Assembly (NCBI GenBank): GCA_963783085.1
Contig: CAWAMJ010000016.1
Location: 186,001 to 250,000 of the forward strand
Direction of reading: 5' to 3'
DNA: 64,000 nt
DNA from: CAVYUC01 sp963783085
Lineage (GTDB): Bacteria > Bacteroidota > Bacteroidia > Bacteroidales > Prolixibacteraceae
Below are positions 17,218-26,275 of the stretch, piece after piece (position 1 is the stretch's first letter; each line of letters starts with the position of its first letter). The position numbers were made by a program, and so were the translations under genes. A model generated the notes under the pieces. That model searched no databases, had not been told where the DNA came from, and saw nothing but the letters and a program-made list of their open reading frames with translations.

Positions 17218-19381
17218 ATGAAAAATATCCTTCAGAAAAATGAAAGATTTAAGACTGGCATTTGGTTGTTAATATTGTTTTTTGCTGCGAGTTGCGGAAA
17301 CAAAAAAAATCAGGTTTGGGAAGCAGGTACAGACTGGCCGGTTTACCAGGGCGGAAAAAGCAGCAATCAGTATTCGCCGCTTAAACAAATTACCCCTGAA
17401 AACGTGCAATTTTTGGAACCGGTGTGGGAATATCAATCTGAAGGCGGGGATTCGCTCGAAAGGACTCAGATTCAATGCAACCCAATTAATCATTCATGGT
17501 GTTCTTTTCGGAACTTCGCCGAAGCTGAAAGTTTTTGCACTTGATGCAGCTACCGGCGAACAAATCTGGGAATTCGATCCGAATAAAGATGTGGATTATG
17601 CCATGAACGTAAACCGCGGCGTTACTTACTGGACGGATGGTTCAGATAAACGAATCCTGTTTGCAGCCGGCCCTGAATTGTTTGCATTGAATGCTGAAAA
17701 TGGGGAACTGGTTTCTTCTTTCGGAAATGAAGGAAAAGTTAGTTTGAAGGAAGGTCTGGGCGAAAATTCCGAAGAAAAATATGTGGCCGCCACCACCCCC
17801 GGAATTGTTTATAAAGATTTGCTGATTATTGGTTCGCGTGTTTCGGAAAACGCCGGGGCAGCGCCGGGTTTTATCCGGGCTTTTCACGTGAAATCCGGGA
17901 AACTGGAGTGGGTGTTCAACACCATTCCGCAACCGGGTGAATTTGGTTACGAAACCTGGCCCGAAGATTCATGGAAAGAAGCGGGTGGCGCCAACTCCTG
18001 GGCGGGAATGAGCCTGGATGAAAAGCGTGGAATCGTGTACATTCCAACCGGCTCGGCAGCTTTCGATTTTTGGGGCGGCAACCGGAAAGGACAAAACCTG
18101 TTTGCCAATTGTGTGCTGGCGCTCGATGCAGCAACCGGCAAACGAATCTGGCATTATCAAACCGTTCATCACGATATTTGGGATCGCGATTTACCGGCGC
18201 CACCTAATCTGGTTACCGTAAATCACAACGGGAAAAACATGGATGCTGTGGCACAAATCACCAAATCGGGTTTCGTATTTCTGCTCGACCGTGAAACCGG
18301 CGAACCACTTTTTCCGGTAGAGGAAACTCCGGTTCCCGAATCGGATTTAAAAGGGGAGGAAACCTGGCCAACACAGCCAATTCCGGTGAAACCGCCACCA
18401 TTTTCACCGCAGTCGCTGACCATGAAAAATATAACCGGCATTTCGCCTGAATCGCATGATTTTGTGGTGAGCATATTGAAAAATGTACGCTCCGGCAGGC
18501 AGTTCATTCCACCCGGTACGGAAGGAACAGTTATATTCCCCGGTTTCGACGGCGGAGGAGAGTGGGGCGGGGCAGCGTGCGATCCGGAGTCGGCAATCCT
18601 GTATGTAAACGGAAGCATCATGCCATGGATTCTGACCATGATTGAAATTCATTCGGATGCCAAATCGAAAGCTCACCCAGGTGCACGGCTTTACCAGATC
18701 AATTGCGCCATGTGCCACGGGCAAAACCGCGAAGGAAAACCGGGCGCCAGTTATCCGCCGCTAATTGACGTTCAGCAAAAAATGAACAAAGAAGAAATCC
18801 TGAAAATACTGAATACAGGGAAAGGATTTATGCCCGCTTTTGGTCATCTGAAAAATGAAGAGCGGGAGTTGCTTGCCGATTATCTTCTAAACGAAAAAGC
18901 TGAACCGGACGCACATTTACTTGGGCTGGAAAACAATGAAGGCGAAGTTCCATACACGCACACCGGCTATAACCGGTTTCTCGATCAAAATGGGTATCCG
19001 GCAGTGAAACCCCCGTGGGGAAATCTTTCGGCTATCGATTTGAATAAAGGCGAAATTTTGTGGCAGGTCCCGCTGGGCGAAGTAAAAGAACTGGCCGAAA
19101 AAGGGATACACAACACAGGGACGGAAAATTACGGAGGCCCTGTTGTTACTGCTGGCGGCGTGATTTTTATTGCTGCCTCGAAAGATGAATATTTCAGGGC
19201 ATTTGACAAGGCAACCGGCAAAGAACTCTGGAAATACAAATTACCCGCCGGAGGTTATGCAACGCCCAGCGTTTATTCGGTAAATAGCCGCGAATACGTG
19301 GTTATTGCCTGCGGTGGCGGAAAAATGGGTACAAAATCGGGCGACAATTATGTGGCGTTTGCGCTGAAAGAAAATTTTTAA
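17218..19381 (+). pseudogene. PQQ-dependent dehydrogenase with cytochrome c domain, split by a +1 frameshift
   Basis: The first frame (17218-17544) encodes a lipoprotein signal (LLILFFAASCG) and the first beta-propeller blade (WPVYQGGKSSNQYSPLKQI, in order). The second frame, ending at 19381, carries the remaining propeller with tryptophan-docking repeats such as VFALDAATGEQIWEFD and LDAATGKRIWHYQ. Removing one A near 17488-17489 joins them as NPI then IIHGVLFGTSPK, giving about 720 residues. A cytochrome c domain is inserted, with haem motif CAMCH (first cysteine near residue 496 of the joined protein) and a distal methionine in GFMPAFGHL. Such quinohaemoproteins oxidise sugars or alcohols in the periplasm and pass electrons to the respiratory chain. 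It suits the island as the oxidising step. Whether the break is real or a sequence error is undecided. Confidence 0.88.
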
Positions 19382-19405
19382 CAATAAAGAGACAAACAGT
19401 TTATC

Positions 19406-19627
19406 ATGAACCAAATCATCAAACCAATTCATGCTATGCGAAAGATATTCATCGGTTTTATCATCGTGATAACGCTGATATCATGGCGGGAAATAAAAAA
19501 AACTGAGCCCGGTTCCCGTAATAACCGGGTGCACGAAAATTACAACTTGGTAACCGGTGTGGGCGATGACGTGCGCAACAGCGACAGTTTTTATTCCTGT
19601 GGCGGTTTGCGGGGTTTATACCTTTAA
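19406..19627 (+). CDS. Small possible membrane protein, unrecognised
   Basis: A frame of 73 codons; an internal ATG at 19436 (MRKIFIGFIIVITLISW) would give 63 residues with one hydrophobic N-terminal segment. The C-terminal half resembles nothing I know. From about 19566 the +1 frame continues to 19676 with a second hydrophobic segment (TVFIPVAVCGVYTF) and a charged tail, so the locus may be a two-helix protein broken by an extra base, or simply noncoding. It lies 24 nt after the PQQ dehydrogenase. No function is proposed. Confidence 0.25.
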   Translation: MNQIIKPIHAMRKIFIGFIIVITLISWREIKKTEPGSRNNRVHENYNLVTGVGDDVRNSDSFYSCGGLRGLYL

Positions 19628-19688
19628 TGGAAGAAGGACATTACTTTACCGAAAAAAAATAGATTCAACTGAATAACTTTAATGTGTT

Positions 19689-19720
19689 GCGGGAGATGGA
19701 ATTTCCAACTCCCGCTTCTT
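19689..19720 (+). terminator. Hairpin terminator before the MBL-fold gene
   Basis: GCGGGAG (19689-19695) pairs with CTCCCGC (19709-19715), with an inner TGGA/TCCA pairing, followed by the moderately T-rich TTCTTTGT. It would close the transcript carrying the PQQ dehydrogenase. Confidence 0.65.
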
Positions 19721-19815
19721 TGTGCCGGAACCGGAAAGTCTGTCTTCCAAAACTTTCCTCAACCAAAACTGTTAATTAATTCAAATTTTAACGAACCCGT
19801 TTTTCAACTTTACCA

Positions 19816-20925
19816 GTGAAATTCAAGTATATTATGATTGTATTTTTTTCAATCCTGGCAGTAATTATTTTATTGACCATTATCGTTACACAACATCCCA
19901 AATTTGGCCGGTTGCCGCGCGGAGAGCGATTGGAACGGATTAAAAAATCGCCCAATTACCGCGACGGAATTTTTCAAAACCTGCACCACACGCCGCAACT
20001 GGCCACCGATGCCGGTTTTTCAAAAATGTTTAAAGATTACATTTCAGCCAAGAACAAACGGCCGCCTGGAAGAATTCCATCCGTAAAAACCGATTTGCTG
20101 AATTTACCGTCCGGAGAAGATGTGCTGGTGTGGTTCGGGCATTCTTCGTATTTTATTCAGGTTGACGGAAAAAAATTCCTGGTCGATCCGGTGTTCAGCG
20201 GGCATGCTTCGCCATTTTCATTCGCCATAAAAGCTTTTGAAGGGACTGATATATACACCGCCGGCGATATTCCCGAGATTGATTATTTAATCATCACACA
20301 CGACCACTGGGACCACCTCGATTATAAAACCATTTTGAAACTGAAACCGAAAGTAAATAAAGTGATTACCGGTTTGGGCGTTGGCGGGCATTTGGAATAC
20401 TGGGGATTTGATAAAGATCGGATCATCGAAAAAGACTGGAATCAGGAAATTCCGCTGGAGGATGGGTTCACAATGTTTTCGGCGCCGGCCCGTCATTTTT
20501 CAGGCCGGAAATTCAAACACAAAAAAACCATCTGGTCGTCATATATTTTGCAAACGCCAACCCTGAAAATTTATATCGGCGGCGATAGTGGCTATGATAC
20601 TCATTTTGCTGAAATCGGCGAAAAATTCGGTCCGTTTGATTTGGCGATCCTGGAAAACGGACAGTACAACACAAGCTGGAAATTTATTCACGCTATGCCC
20701 GACCAGGTGGTTCAGGCTGCAAAAGATTTGAAAACCAAACGGTTCTTTCCGGTGCACAACTCAAAATTCGCCCTGGCCAATCATCCGTGGGACGATCCTT
20801 TGAAAAAAATAACAGAATTTAACCGGCAATCCAACATTCCGCTGATTACACCAATGATCGGTCAAAAAGTGCTGCTTAAAGATTTCAGCCAAAAGTTCGA
20901 AAAGTGGTGGGAAAAGCTGAAGTGA
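19816..20925 (+). CDS. MBL-fold metal-dependent hydrolase (NAPE-PLD/UlaG-like), membrane-anchored
   Basis: The 369-residue protein has one N-terminal hydrophobic helix (about 5-25), so it is anchored in or exported across the inner membrane. The metallo-beta-lactamase fold follows with VWFGHSSYFIQ, the metal motif THDHWDHLD, a histidine in APARHFSGR, aspartate in YIGGDSGYD and histidine in FFPVHNSKF. This arrangement matches the group containing NAPE-phospholipase D and UlaG-like lactonases. GTG at 19816 is the listed start; ATG at 19834 is equally possible and keeps the helix. In the island a lactonase role would fit, since PQQ sugar dehydrogenases release aldonolactones, but that is inference from context. 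Confidence 0.88.
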   Translation: MKFKYIMIVFFSILAVIILLTIIVTQHPKFGRLPRGERLERIKKSPNYRDGIFQNLHHTPQLATDAGFSKMFKDYISAKNKRPPGRIPSVKTDLLNLPSGEDVLVWFGHSSYFIQVDGKKFLVDPVFSGHASPFSFAIKAFEGTDIYTAGDIPEIDYLIITHDHWDHLDYKTILKLKPKVNKVITGLGVGGHLEYWGFDKDRIIEKDWNQEIPLEDGFTMFSAPARHFSGRKFKHKKTIWSSYILQTPTLKIYIGGDSGYDTHFAEIGEKFGPFDLAILENGQYNTSWKFIHAMPDQVVQAAKDLKTKRFFPVHNSKFALANHPWDDPLKKITEFNRQSNIPLITPMIGQKVLLKDFSQKFEKWWEKLK

Positions 20926-21421
20926 CGGCCACAGCAATAACTATCAAAAAACTGTCGCTTTTATCTCAAAGATTCTTCGGGTAAATTCTGCATAAACATG
21001 CATTTTGATGCTCCGATCCCGGTTTTTAAAATGCGGATATCACATCTTTGTATTTTCGAAAAAAAATTCCAGTTAACTTATGTTCTTCAAAAACGGGCGC
21101 GACAGTTTATTCCTAAAGGCTTTTGACGAAAATAAAATGCCTTAAAATCTCCGTTACAGAATATTAAATGGATCACTTGATGTTTTGAATTATATAACAT
21201 AAATTAGTAAGAATAAACAAGTAACCCATTATAACCAACCAGTTAATAACAAAACTAACTAAACGGCATGTGTAAAATAACAGAAGAAGGAACCATCCGG
21301 AATTAAAAGGAAAAACGGAAATTTCATGATAAAAAATCAGGAAAGCGGTGACGCGCTTCCCTGATTACAATTTGCAGATTTAGTATCCATTTTATTTTAA
21401 ACCTACAAAAGCTTCAATTTT
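20926..21421 (+). other. 496-nt leader region of the SusC operon with a strong hairpin
   Basis: No gene is visible. A CATCTTTG at 21043-21050 is one mismatch from the -7 consensus and would give a leader of about 365 nt. At 21335-21366 AATCAGG-a-AAGCG and CGCTT-c-CCTGATT form a 12-bp stem with one mismatch and a 6-nt loop, preceded by an A-run and not followed by a T-run, ending 55 nt before the SusC start. It may influence mRNA stability or translation of the TonB-dependent transporter, or be a leftover bidirectional terminator. Confidence 0.5.
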
Positions 21422-24400
21422 ATGAAAAAAAAGTTAATTGGCGGGGTAAAATCAAAATCCCTTAAAAAAAAGTTAATAATGGTGCTCGGCATCATTTTTC
21501 TTTTTTCCCTGAGTTCTCTTCAAACCTTCGCATCTGGTGAAAAAAAAGAAACAATTCACCGGTTTGGTGATCAGCAAAAAACAATCACGGGGAAAGTGGT
21601 TAATTCCGATGGGGAACCAATTCCGGGAGTTACAGTAGTTGTAAAAGGCACTAACAATGGTACCGTTACAAATAGCGAAGGAAGTTATTCCCTTTCGAAT
21701 GTTCCGGAAGAAAGTGTTCTGGTTTTTTCGTCGATTGGGTTCGAAAGGCAGGAAAAAAATGTTACCGGTATTACCAATGTAGATGTTACATTGGTTGCCT
21801 CTAACGAACAACTCGATGAAATTGTTGTAACCGCTCTCGGAATCGAACGGGAGCGAAAGAGCCTGGGCTACGCAACGGCACAGGTAACTTCGGAAGAGCT
21901 CACGGTAAACCGAACCCCGAATTTTATGAATTCACTTACCGGAAAAATAGCGGGTGTCGATATTTCTGCAATGGGAACCGGGCCTGCCGGAACATCTAAA
22001 ATTCGAATCCGCGGACAATCGTCCATTGCAGGGCAAAACAATCCTTTAATAGTTGTGAATGGCGTTCCGATTGATAATACAAACTTTGGCGCCAAACCCA
22101 ATTCAGTTGGTTCAGATAATTCTATCGGTACGCGGGGTGGCGGAATGGTTACCGACGGCGGCGACGGACTTATCAGTATCAACCCGGATGACGTGGAAAG
22201 TATGACGGTTCTGAAAGGCGCTGCTGCCTCCGCACTGTACGGCTCCCGCGCGAAAGACGGCGTCATCATGATAACCACGAAGAAAAAAGGAACACAGGAA
22301 GGCATCGGAGTTTCGTATAATTTAAATTATACCAATAATATGCCGCTGGATTATACCGATTTTCAGTACGAATATGGCCAGGGGGAACATGGCGCCCGTC
22401 CGACTTCTCCGTTCCCAACTTCCGGACAATGGTCGTTTGGCGAAAAATTTGAACCGGGTATGACACAGGTATTATTTAACAATCTGACTGTTCCGTATGA
22501 ACCACAATACGACCGGATTGACAAATTTTACAGGCACGGACAAAGCATCACCAATACTGTTACATTGTCCACAAACAATGTAAACGGCGGGATGCACCTT
22601 TCGTACGCTAATATGAATAACAAAGGCATTGTTCCGAACAATACATTTGAGAAGAATTCCATTAACCTTGGTTTTACTTATTCATTAACCGATAAACTTA
22701 GTTTTCAGGGTGCGGTAAATTATTCCAACGAAAAAAATGAGAATCCACCCAATATCGCAAACCAGGACAACTCAATTCCCACTGTTTTAATGATGACGGC
22801 CAATTCCATGCCGCTGGATGTATTGAGGGACAACCGTTACGACAGCGAAGGAAACGAAGCCATCTGGTCGCGTTTCAGAAACCGGACAAATCCTTATTTC
22901 ACGTTATACGAACAATTCCAAAACATTGTAAGGGATCGTATTTTCGGAAACATAACCGTCAGGTACGATCTTTTTGATTGGTTATTTGTACAGGGGCGTT
23001 ACGGACAGGATTACTGGTCGCGCGATCAGGATTACAACAATTATCCGACAGGACAAGCTTCACGCGCCCCGGCGCCCGAAGGTTTTGTAAATGGTTTGTA
23101 TACGCAGGAAGTCAGAAGGTTTCGGGAAACCAATGCCGACTTTTTAATCTCGGCAACCAAAGATTTCGGGGATTTTGGTATAAACATTCAGGCAGGTGGA
23201 AACCAGATGTACAAAGAATTCAGAAACAACAGTGTACAGGCTACCGACTTTATTGTTCGCGGCCTTTATACTGTGGAAAATGCCAGGAGCACCGCTCCGC
23301 AGTACAACCTTTCCGAGCGTGCTGTCAATTCTTTGTATGGTGCGGCAGAACTATCATACAACGATCTTCTGTTTTTAAATGGCACCGTCCGCAACGACTG
23401 GTTTTCTACTTTGTCGCCCGAAAACAGGAGCATTTTGTATCCTTCAATTTCTGCCAGTTACATTTTTTCGCAGTCGTTTAGCAACCAGCCCGATTGGTTA
23501 ACTTTTGGAAAATTGAGGGCGGCGTATGCCGAAGTGGGTAGCGACACCGACGTATCTCCATATTCCGATGTGCTGTTTTATGGTGTCAATTCAAATTTAT
23601 TTCCCAATCCTGCCGGAAATTTACAGCCTTTGGGCGGATCTTCCGGAAATACAGTCCCGAACCCCAATCTGCGACCGATGCGAACAAAAGAAGCCGAACT
23701 GGGTTTGGAAATGCGAATGTTTCAAAACAGGGTTGGCTTTGAAGTGTCTGTGTATAAAAAACTGACCATCGACCAGATTGTTGCAGCGCAGATTTCAACG
23801 GCGTCCGGATTTGACGATACACGCATCAACTCAGGAGAAAGTGAAAGCAAAGGGATTGAATTGATGGTGAATCTTGTTCCGGTTAATTCAACCAATTTTA
23901 ACTGGGACTTTATATTTACCGGCGCCTACAATACCACAGAGGTTTTAAGTTTATTAACGGATGAACCCGGAGAAAATATTACGGTGGGAACGAGTTTGTT
24001 CAATGGTTCGTTAACACAGGTGGTTGGAAAAGAGTTGGGCCAGGTAACCGGATTCGGCTACAAACGCGATGCAAACGGACAAATTGTCCACAATGCCAAC
24101 GGAATTCCCATCAGAACAGATGATTTGATGTATTTTGGAAGTGCATTGCCAAAATGGACAGGTGGTTTTACCAACACATTCCGTTATAAAAACCTCACCT
24201 TCTCATTTCTTATCGATTTTAAATTGGGCGGTATAATGAATTCGGGAACCAACTTCAACCTGGTCCGTCACGGACTTCATAAAATGACCCTCGAGGGCCG
24301 GGAAGGAAAAGTGGGCCCCGGAGTGAATGAAGCCGGTGGGCCGAATACTGTGGCTGCCGATATTCAAACCTATTGGGAAGTTATTCGATCGCAGTCGCTT

Positions 24401-24667
24401 ATCGAGCCAATTATTTATGATTCCGGCTATTGGAAGCTGCGCCAGTTGACGCTCGGATACGACTTTTCAGGTTTATTGCCCCCCGCTTCCTTTGTTAAAG
24501 GCCTTACATTCAATTTAACAGCTTACAATGTGCTGATGATAAAAAAATGGGTTCCCAACATCGACCCGGACAGCTTCGGATATACTTCCGATAACCTCGT
24601 GGGCCTGGAGTCAACCGGACTTCCGACTACAAGGGATTTGGGCTTCAATTTTAATGTTAAATTTTAA
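21422..24667 (+). CDS. SusC/RagA-family TonB-linked outer-membrane transporter
   Basis: The protein has 1081 residues. It begins with a basic stretch and a hydrophobic signal segment (about 19-38), followed by a carboxypeptidase-D-like regulatory domain (ITGKVVNSDGEPIPGVTVVVKG onward, read as consecutive pieces), the TonB plug domain (LDEIVVTALG; GQSSIAGQNNPLIVVNGVPI; SMTVLKGAAASALYGSRAKDG) and a long beta-barrel ending in an aromatic-rich strand (LGFNFNVKF). SusC proteins take up oligosaccharides or other large nutrients through the outer membrane, energised by TonB, with SusD as a lid. The SusD gene starts 11 nt downstream. No anti-sigma/ECF pair or hybrid two-component system adjoins it, so its regulation is not visible. 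The ligand is unknown but likely sulfated, given the island's sulfatases. Confidence 0.96.
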   Translation: MKKKLIGGVKSKSLKKKLIMVLGIIFLFSLSSLQTFASGEKKETIHRFGDQQKTITGKVVNSDGEPIPGVTVVVKGTNNGTVTNSEGSYSLSNVPEESVLVFSSIGFERQEKNVTGITNVDVTLVASNEQLDEIVVTALGIERERKSLGYATAQVTSEELTVNRTPNFMNSLTGKIAGVDISAMGTGPAGTSKIRIRGQSSIAGQNNPLIVVNGVPIDNTNFGAKPNSVGSDNSIGTRGGGMVTDGGDGLISINPDDVESMTVLKGAAASALYGSRAKDGVIMITTKKKGTQEGIGVSYNLNYTNNMPLDYTDFQYEYGQGEHGARPTSPFPTSGQWSFGEKFEPGMTQVLFNNLTVPYEPQYDRIDKFYRHGQSITNTVTLSTNNVNGGMHLSYANMNNKGIVPNNTFEKNSINLGFTYSLTDKLSFQGAVNYSNEKNENPPNIANQDNSIPTVLMMTANSMPLDVLRDNRYDSEGNEAIWSRFRNRTNPYFTLYEQFQNIVRDRIFGNITVRYDLFDWLFVQGRYGQDYWSRDQDYNNYPTGQASRAPAPEGFVNGLYTQEVRRFRETNADFLISATKDFGDFGINIQAGGNQMYKEFRNNSVQATDFIVRGLYTVENARSTAPQYNLSERAVNSLYGAAELSYNDLLFLNGTVRNDWFSTLSPENRSILYPSISASYIFSQSFSNQPDWLTFGKLRAAYAEVGSDTDVSPYSDVLFYGVNSNLFPNPAGNLQPLGGSSGNTVPNPNLRPMRTKEAELGLEMRMFQNRVGFEVSVYKKLTIDQIVAAQISTASGFDDTRINSGESESKGIELMVNLVPVNSTNFNWDFIFTGAYNTTEVLSLLTDEPGENITVGTSLFNGSLTQVVGKELGQVTGFGYKRDANGQIVHNANGIPIRTDDLMYFGSALPKWTGGFTNTFRYKNLTFSFLIDFKLGGIMNSGTNFNLVRHGLHKMTLEGREGKVGPGVNEAGGPNTVAADIQTYWEVIRSQSLIEPIIYDSGYWKLRQLTLGYDFSGLLPPASFVKGLTFNLTAYNVLMIKKWVPNIDPDSFGYTSDNLVGLESTGLPTTRDLGFNFNVKF

Positions 24668-24678
24668 TACATCCGAAA

Positions 24679-26190
24679 ATGAAAAATACAATATATAAAC
24701 TTAGCTTTCTGGTCTTCGTTTTCATTTTTGTTGCTTCCTGTGACAATGGATTCGACGAATTAAATACAGATGAAACGAATGCGACTTCGCTTGATCCTGC
24801 ATTTATTTTGAACCGCGCAATAATTAATTCGGCACAATCGACGCTGGTTTATGAAATTGGCGCCGTGCAGTGGATTGTAACCCCGTTTTCAGGTGTATTA
24901 ACCGGCGCCAATTATAATCAGGATAACCGGGAATCAACGGATGATGACTGGGTAAATTATTACGATGTAATTCAGCATACCAGGGACGTAATTCATTTTA
25001 CACAGGATGTTCCGGAACGTTCAAACCTGATGAATATGGCCAGGATAATCCAAAGCTGGGCTTTTATGGTCCTTACCGATACGTATGGCGCGATTCCATA
25101 CAACGATGGAGGAAATGGATATTACAGTCAGGATTATTTTCCTGAATACCAGTCGCAGGCAGAGATTTATCCGCAGTTAATCGCTGAAATGACGGATGCT
25201 GCAAATTCGCTGAATGCGTCCGGACGAATTGAAACTGCCGATATTTTATACGGTGGAAATATCGGGCAATGGAAAAAATTCGGTTATTCGTTGTTGTTGC
25301 GGATGGGGATGCGGCTGAGCGAAGTAGATCCAACTCAGGCAGCTTCAGTTGTTCAAACTGCATTTAACGGCGGCGTTATTACATCGAACCAGGATAATGC
25401 AGTAATCCGTCACACACAGGATTATCGAAATCCGGTGGGCAACACGCTGAATTCAACTGAAGGAGCCAATTTTTACCTGACAAAAACATTTGTCGACCGG
25501 TTGAAAAGCTTGAATGATCCAAGACTGGCTGCATTTTCCGTGCGGTACGTTGGCGCAGCTTCCGGTAACGATCAAAAGCCTCAAAACATCAGTACGGCAG
25601 TGGAAGATCAAATTGGAATGCCGATGGGATTTGATAATGGAACAATTGAAACCAGGGCAAAAGAAGACGGACTGGTTAGTATGTATGACTACAGCCAGGC
25701 CGACAGGAACGGCGTTGCGAGCGTAATTGCACCGAGTTATATTGTAACTGCGGGACAAACAAATTTGCTTTTGGCTGAAGCGCGTTTCCGTGGTTGGATA
25801 ACACAAGGTACTGCGGAACAATATTACGAAAATGGAATTCGCACCAGTTTGGAACAGGTTGCATCCTACGATTCAAAAAATCCTGTTTCCGAAGATGAAA
25901 TCGATGCATACATCGCTGCGCATCCGCTGAATACAGGAACTGAGTTGCAGCAAATAAATACGCAGTACTGGATTTCATCGTTTTTAAACGGAGAAGAAGG
26001 TTGGGCAAATTTCAGGCGCAGTGGATATCCCGATTTGGAGGCCAATCCTTATCCGGGCAGAGAAACCACCTGGATAAACAGGCTAACCTATCCGAATTCT
26101 GAAATTCAGGTGAATTCGGCGAATGTAAATGCAGCAATTGCGGAACAGGGACCGGACGATCTGGAAACCAAAGTCTGGTGGGACAAATAA
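24679..26190 (+). CDS. SusD/RagB-family nutrient-binding lipoprotein
   Basis: The 503-residue protein has a lipoprotein signal (FVFIFVASCDNG, lipidated C21) and a helical TPR-like SusD fold. The opening FDELNTDETNATSLDPAFIL and the stretch WAFMVLTDTYGAIPYND are typical of the SusD-like group found with non-starch SusC partners. It sits on the cell surface above its SusC channel and captures ligand. Coupling to SusC is shown by the 11-nt gap and shared strand. The next gene, a dehydratase-like enzyme, starts 85 nt later and may be part of the same transcript. Confidence 0.95.
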   Translation: MKNTIYKLSFLVFVFIFVASCDNGFDELNTDETNATSLDPAFILNRAIINSAQSTLVYEIGAVQWIVTPFSGVLTGANYNQDNRESTDDDWVNYYDVIQHTRDVIHFTQDVPERSNLMNMARIIQSWAFMVLTDTYGAIPYNDGGNGYYSQDYFPEYQSQAEIYPQLIAEMTDAANSLNASGRIETADILYGGNIGQWKKFGYSLLLRMGMRLSEVDPTQAASVVQTAFNGGVITSNQDNAVIRHTQDYRNPVGNTLNSTEGANFYLTKTFVDRLKSLNDPRLAAFSVRYVGAASGNDQKPQNISTAVEDQIGMPMGFDNGTIETRAKEDGLVSMYDYSQADRNGVASVIAPSYIVTAGQTNLLLAEARFRGWITQGTAEQYYENGIRTSLEQVASYDSKNPVSEDEIDAYIAAHPLNTGTELQQINTQYWISSFLNGEEGWANFRRSGYPDLEANPYPGRETTWINRLTYPNSEIQVNSANVNAAIAEQGPDDLETKVWWDK

Positions 26191-26275
26191 ACGAAAGGCG
26201 CCGGAAGTTTGCTTCATAATCCGGACAATCAGGTATACAGGAATAATTTTTTAAAATCTATATATTATTAAAATT

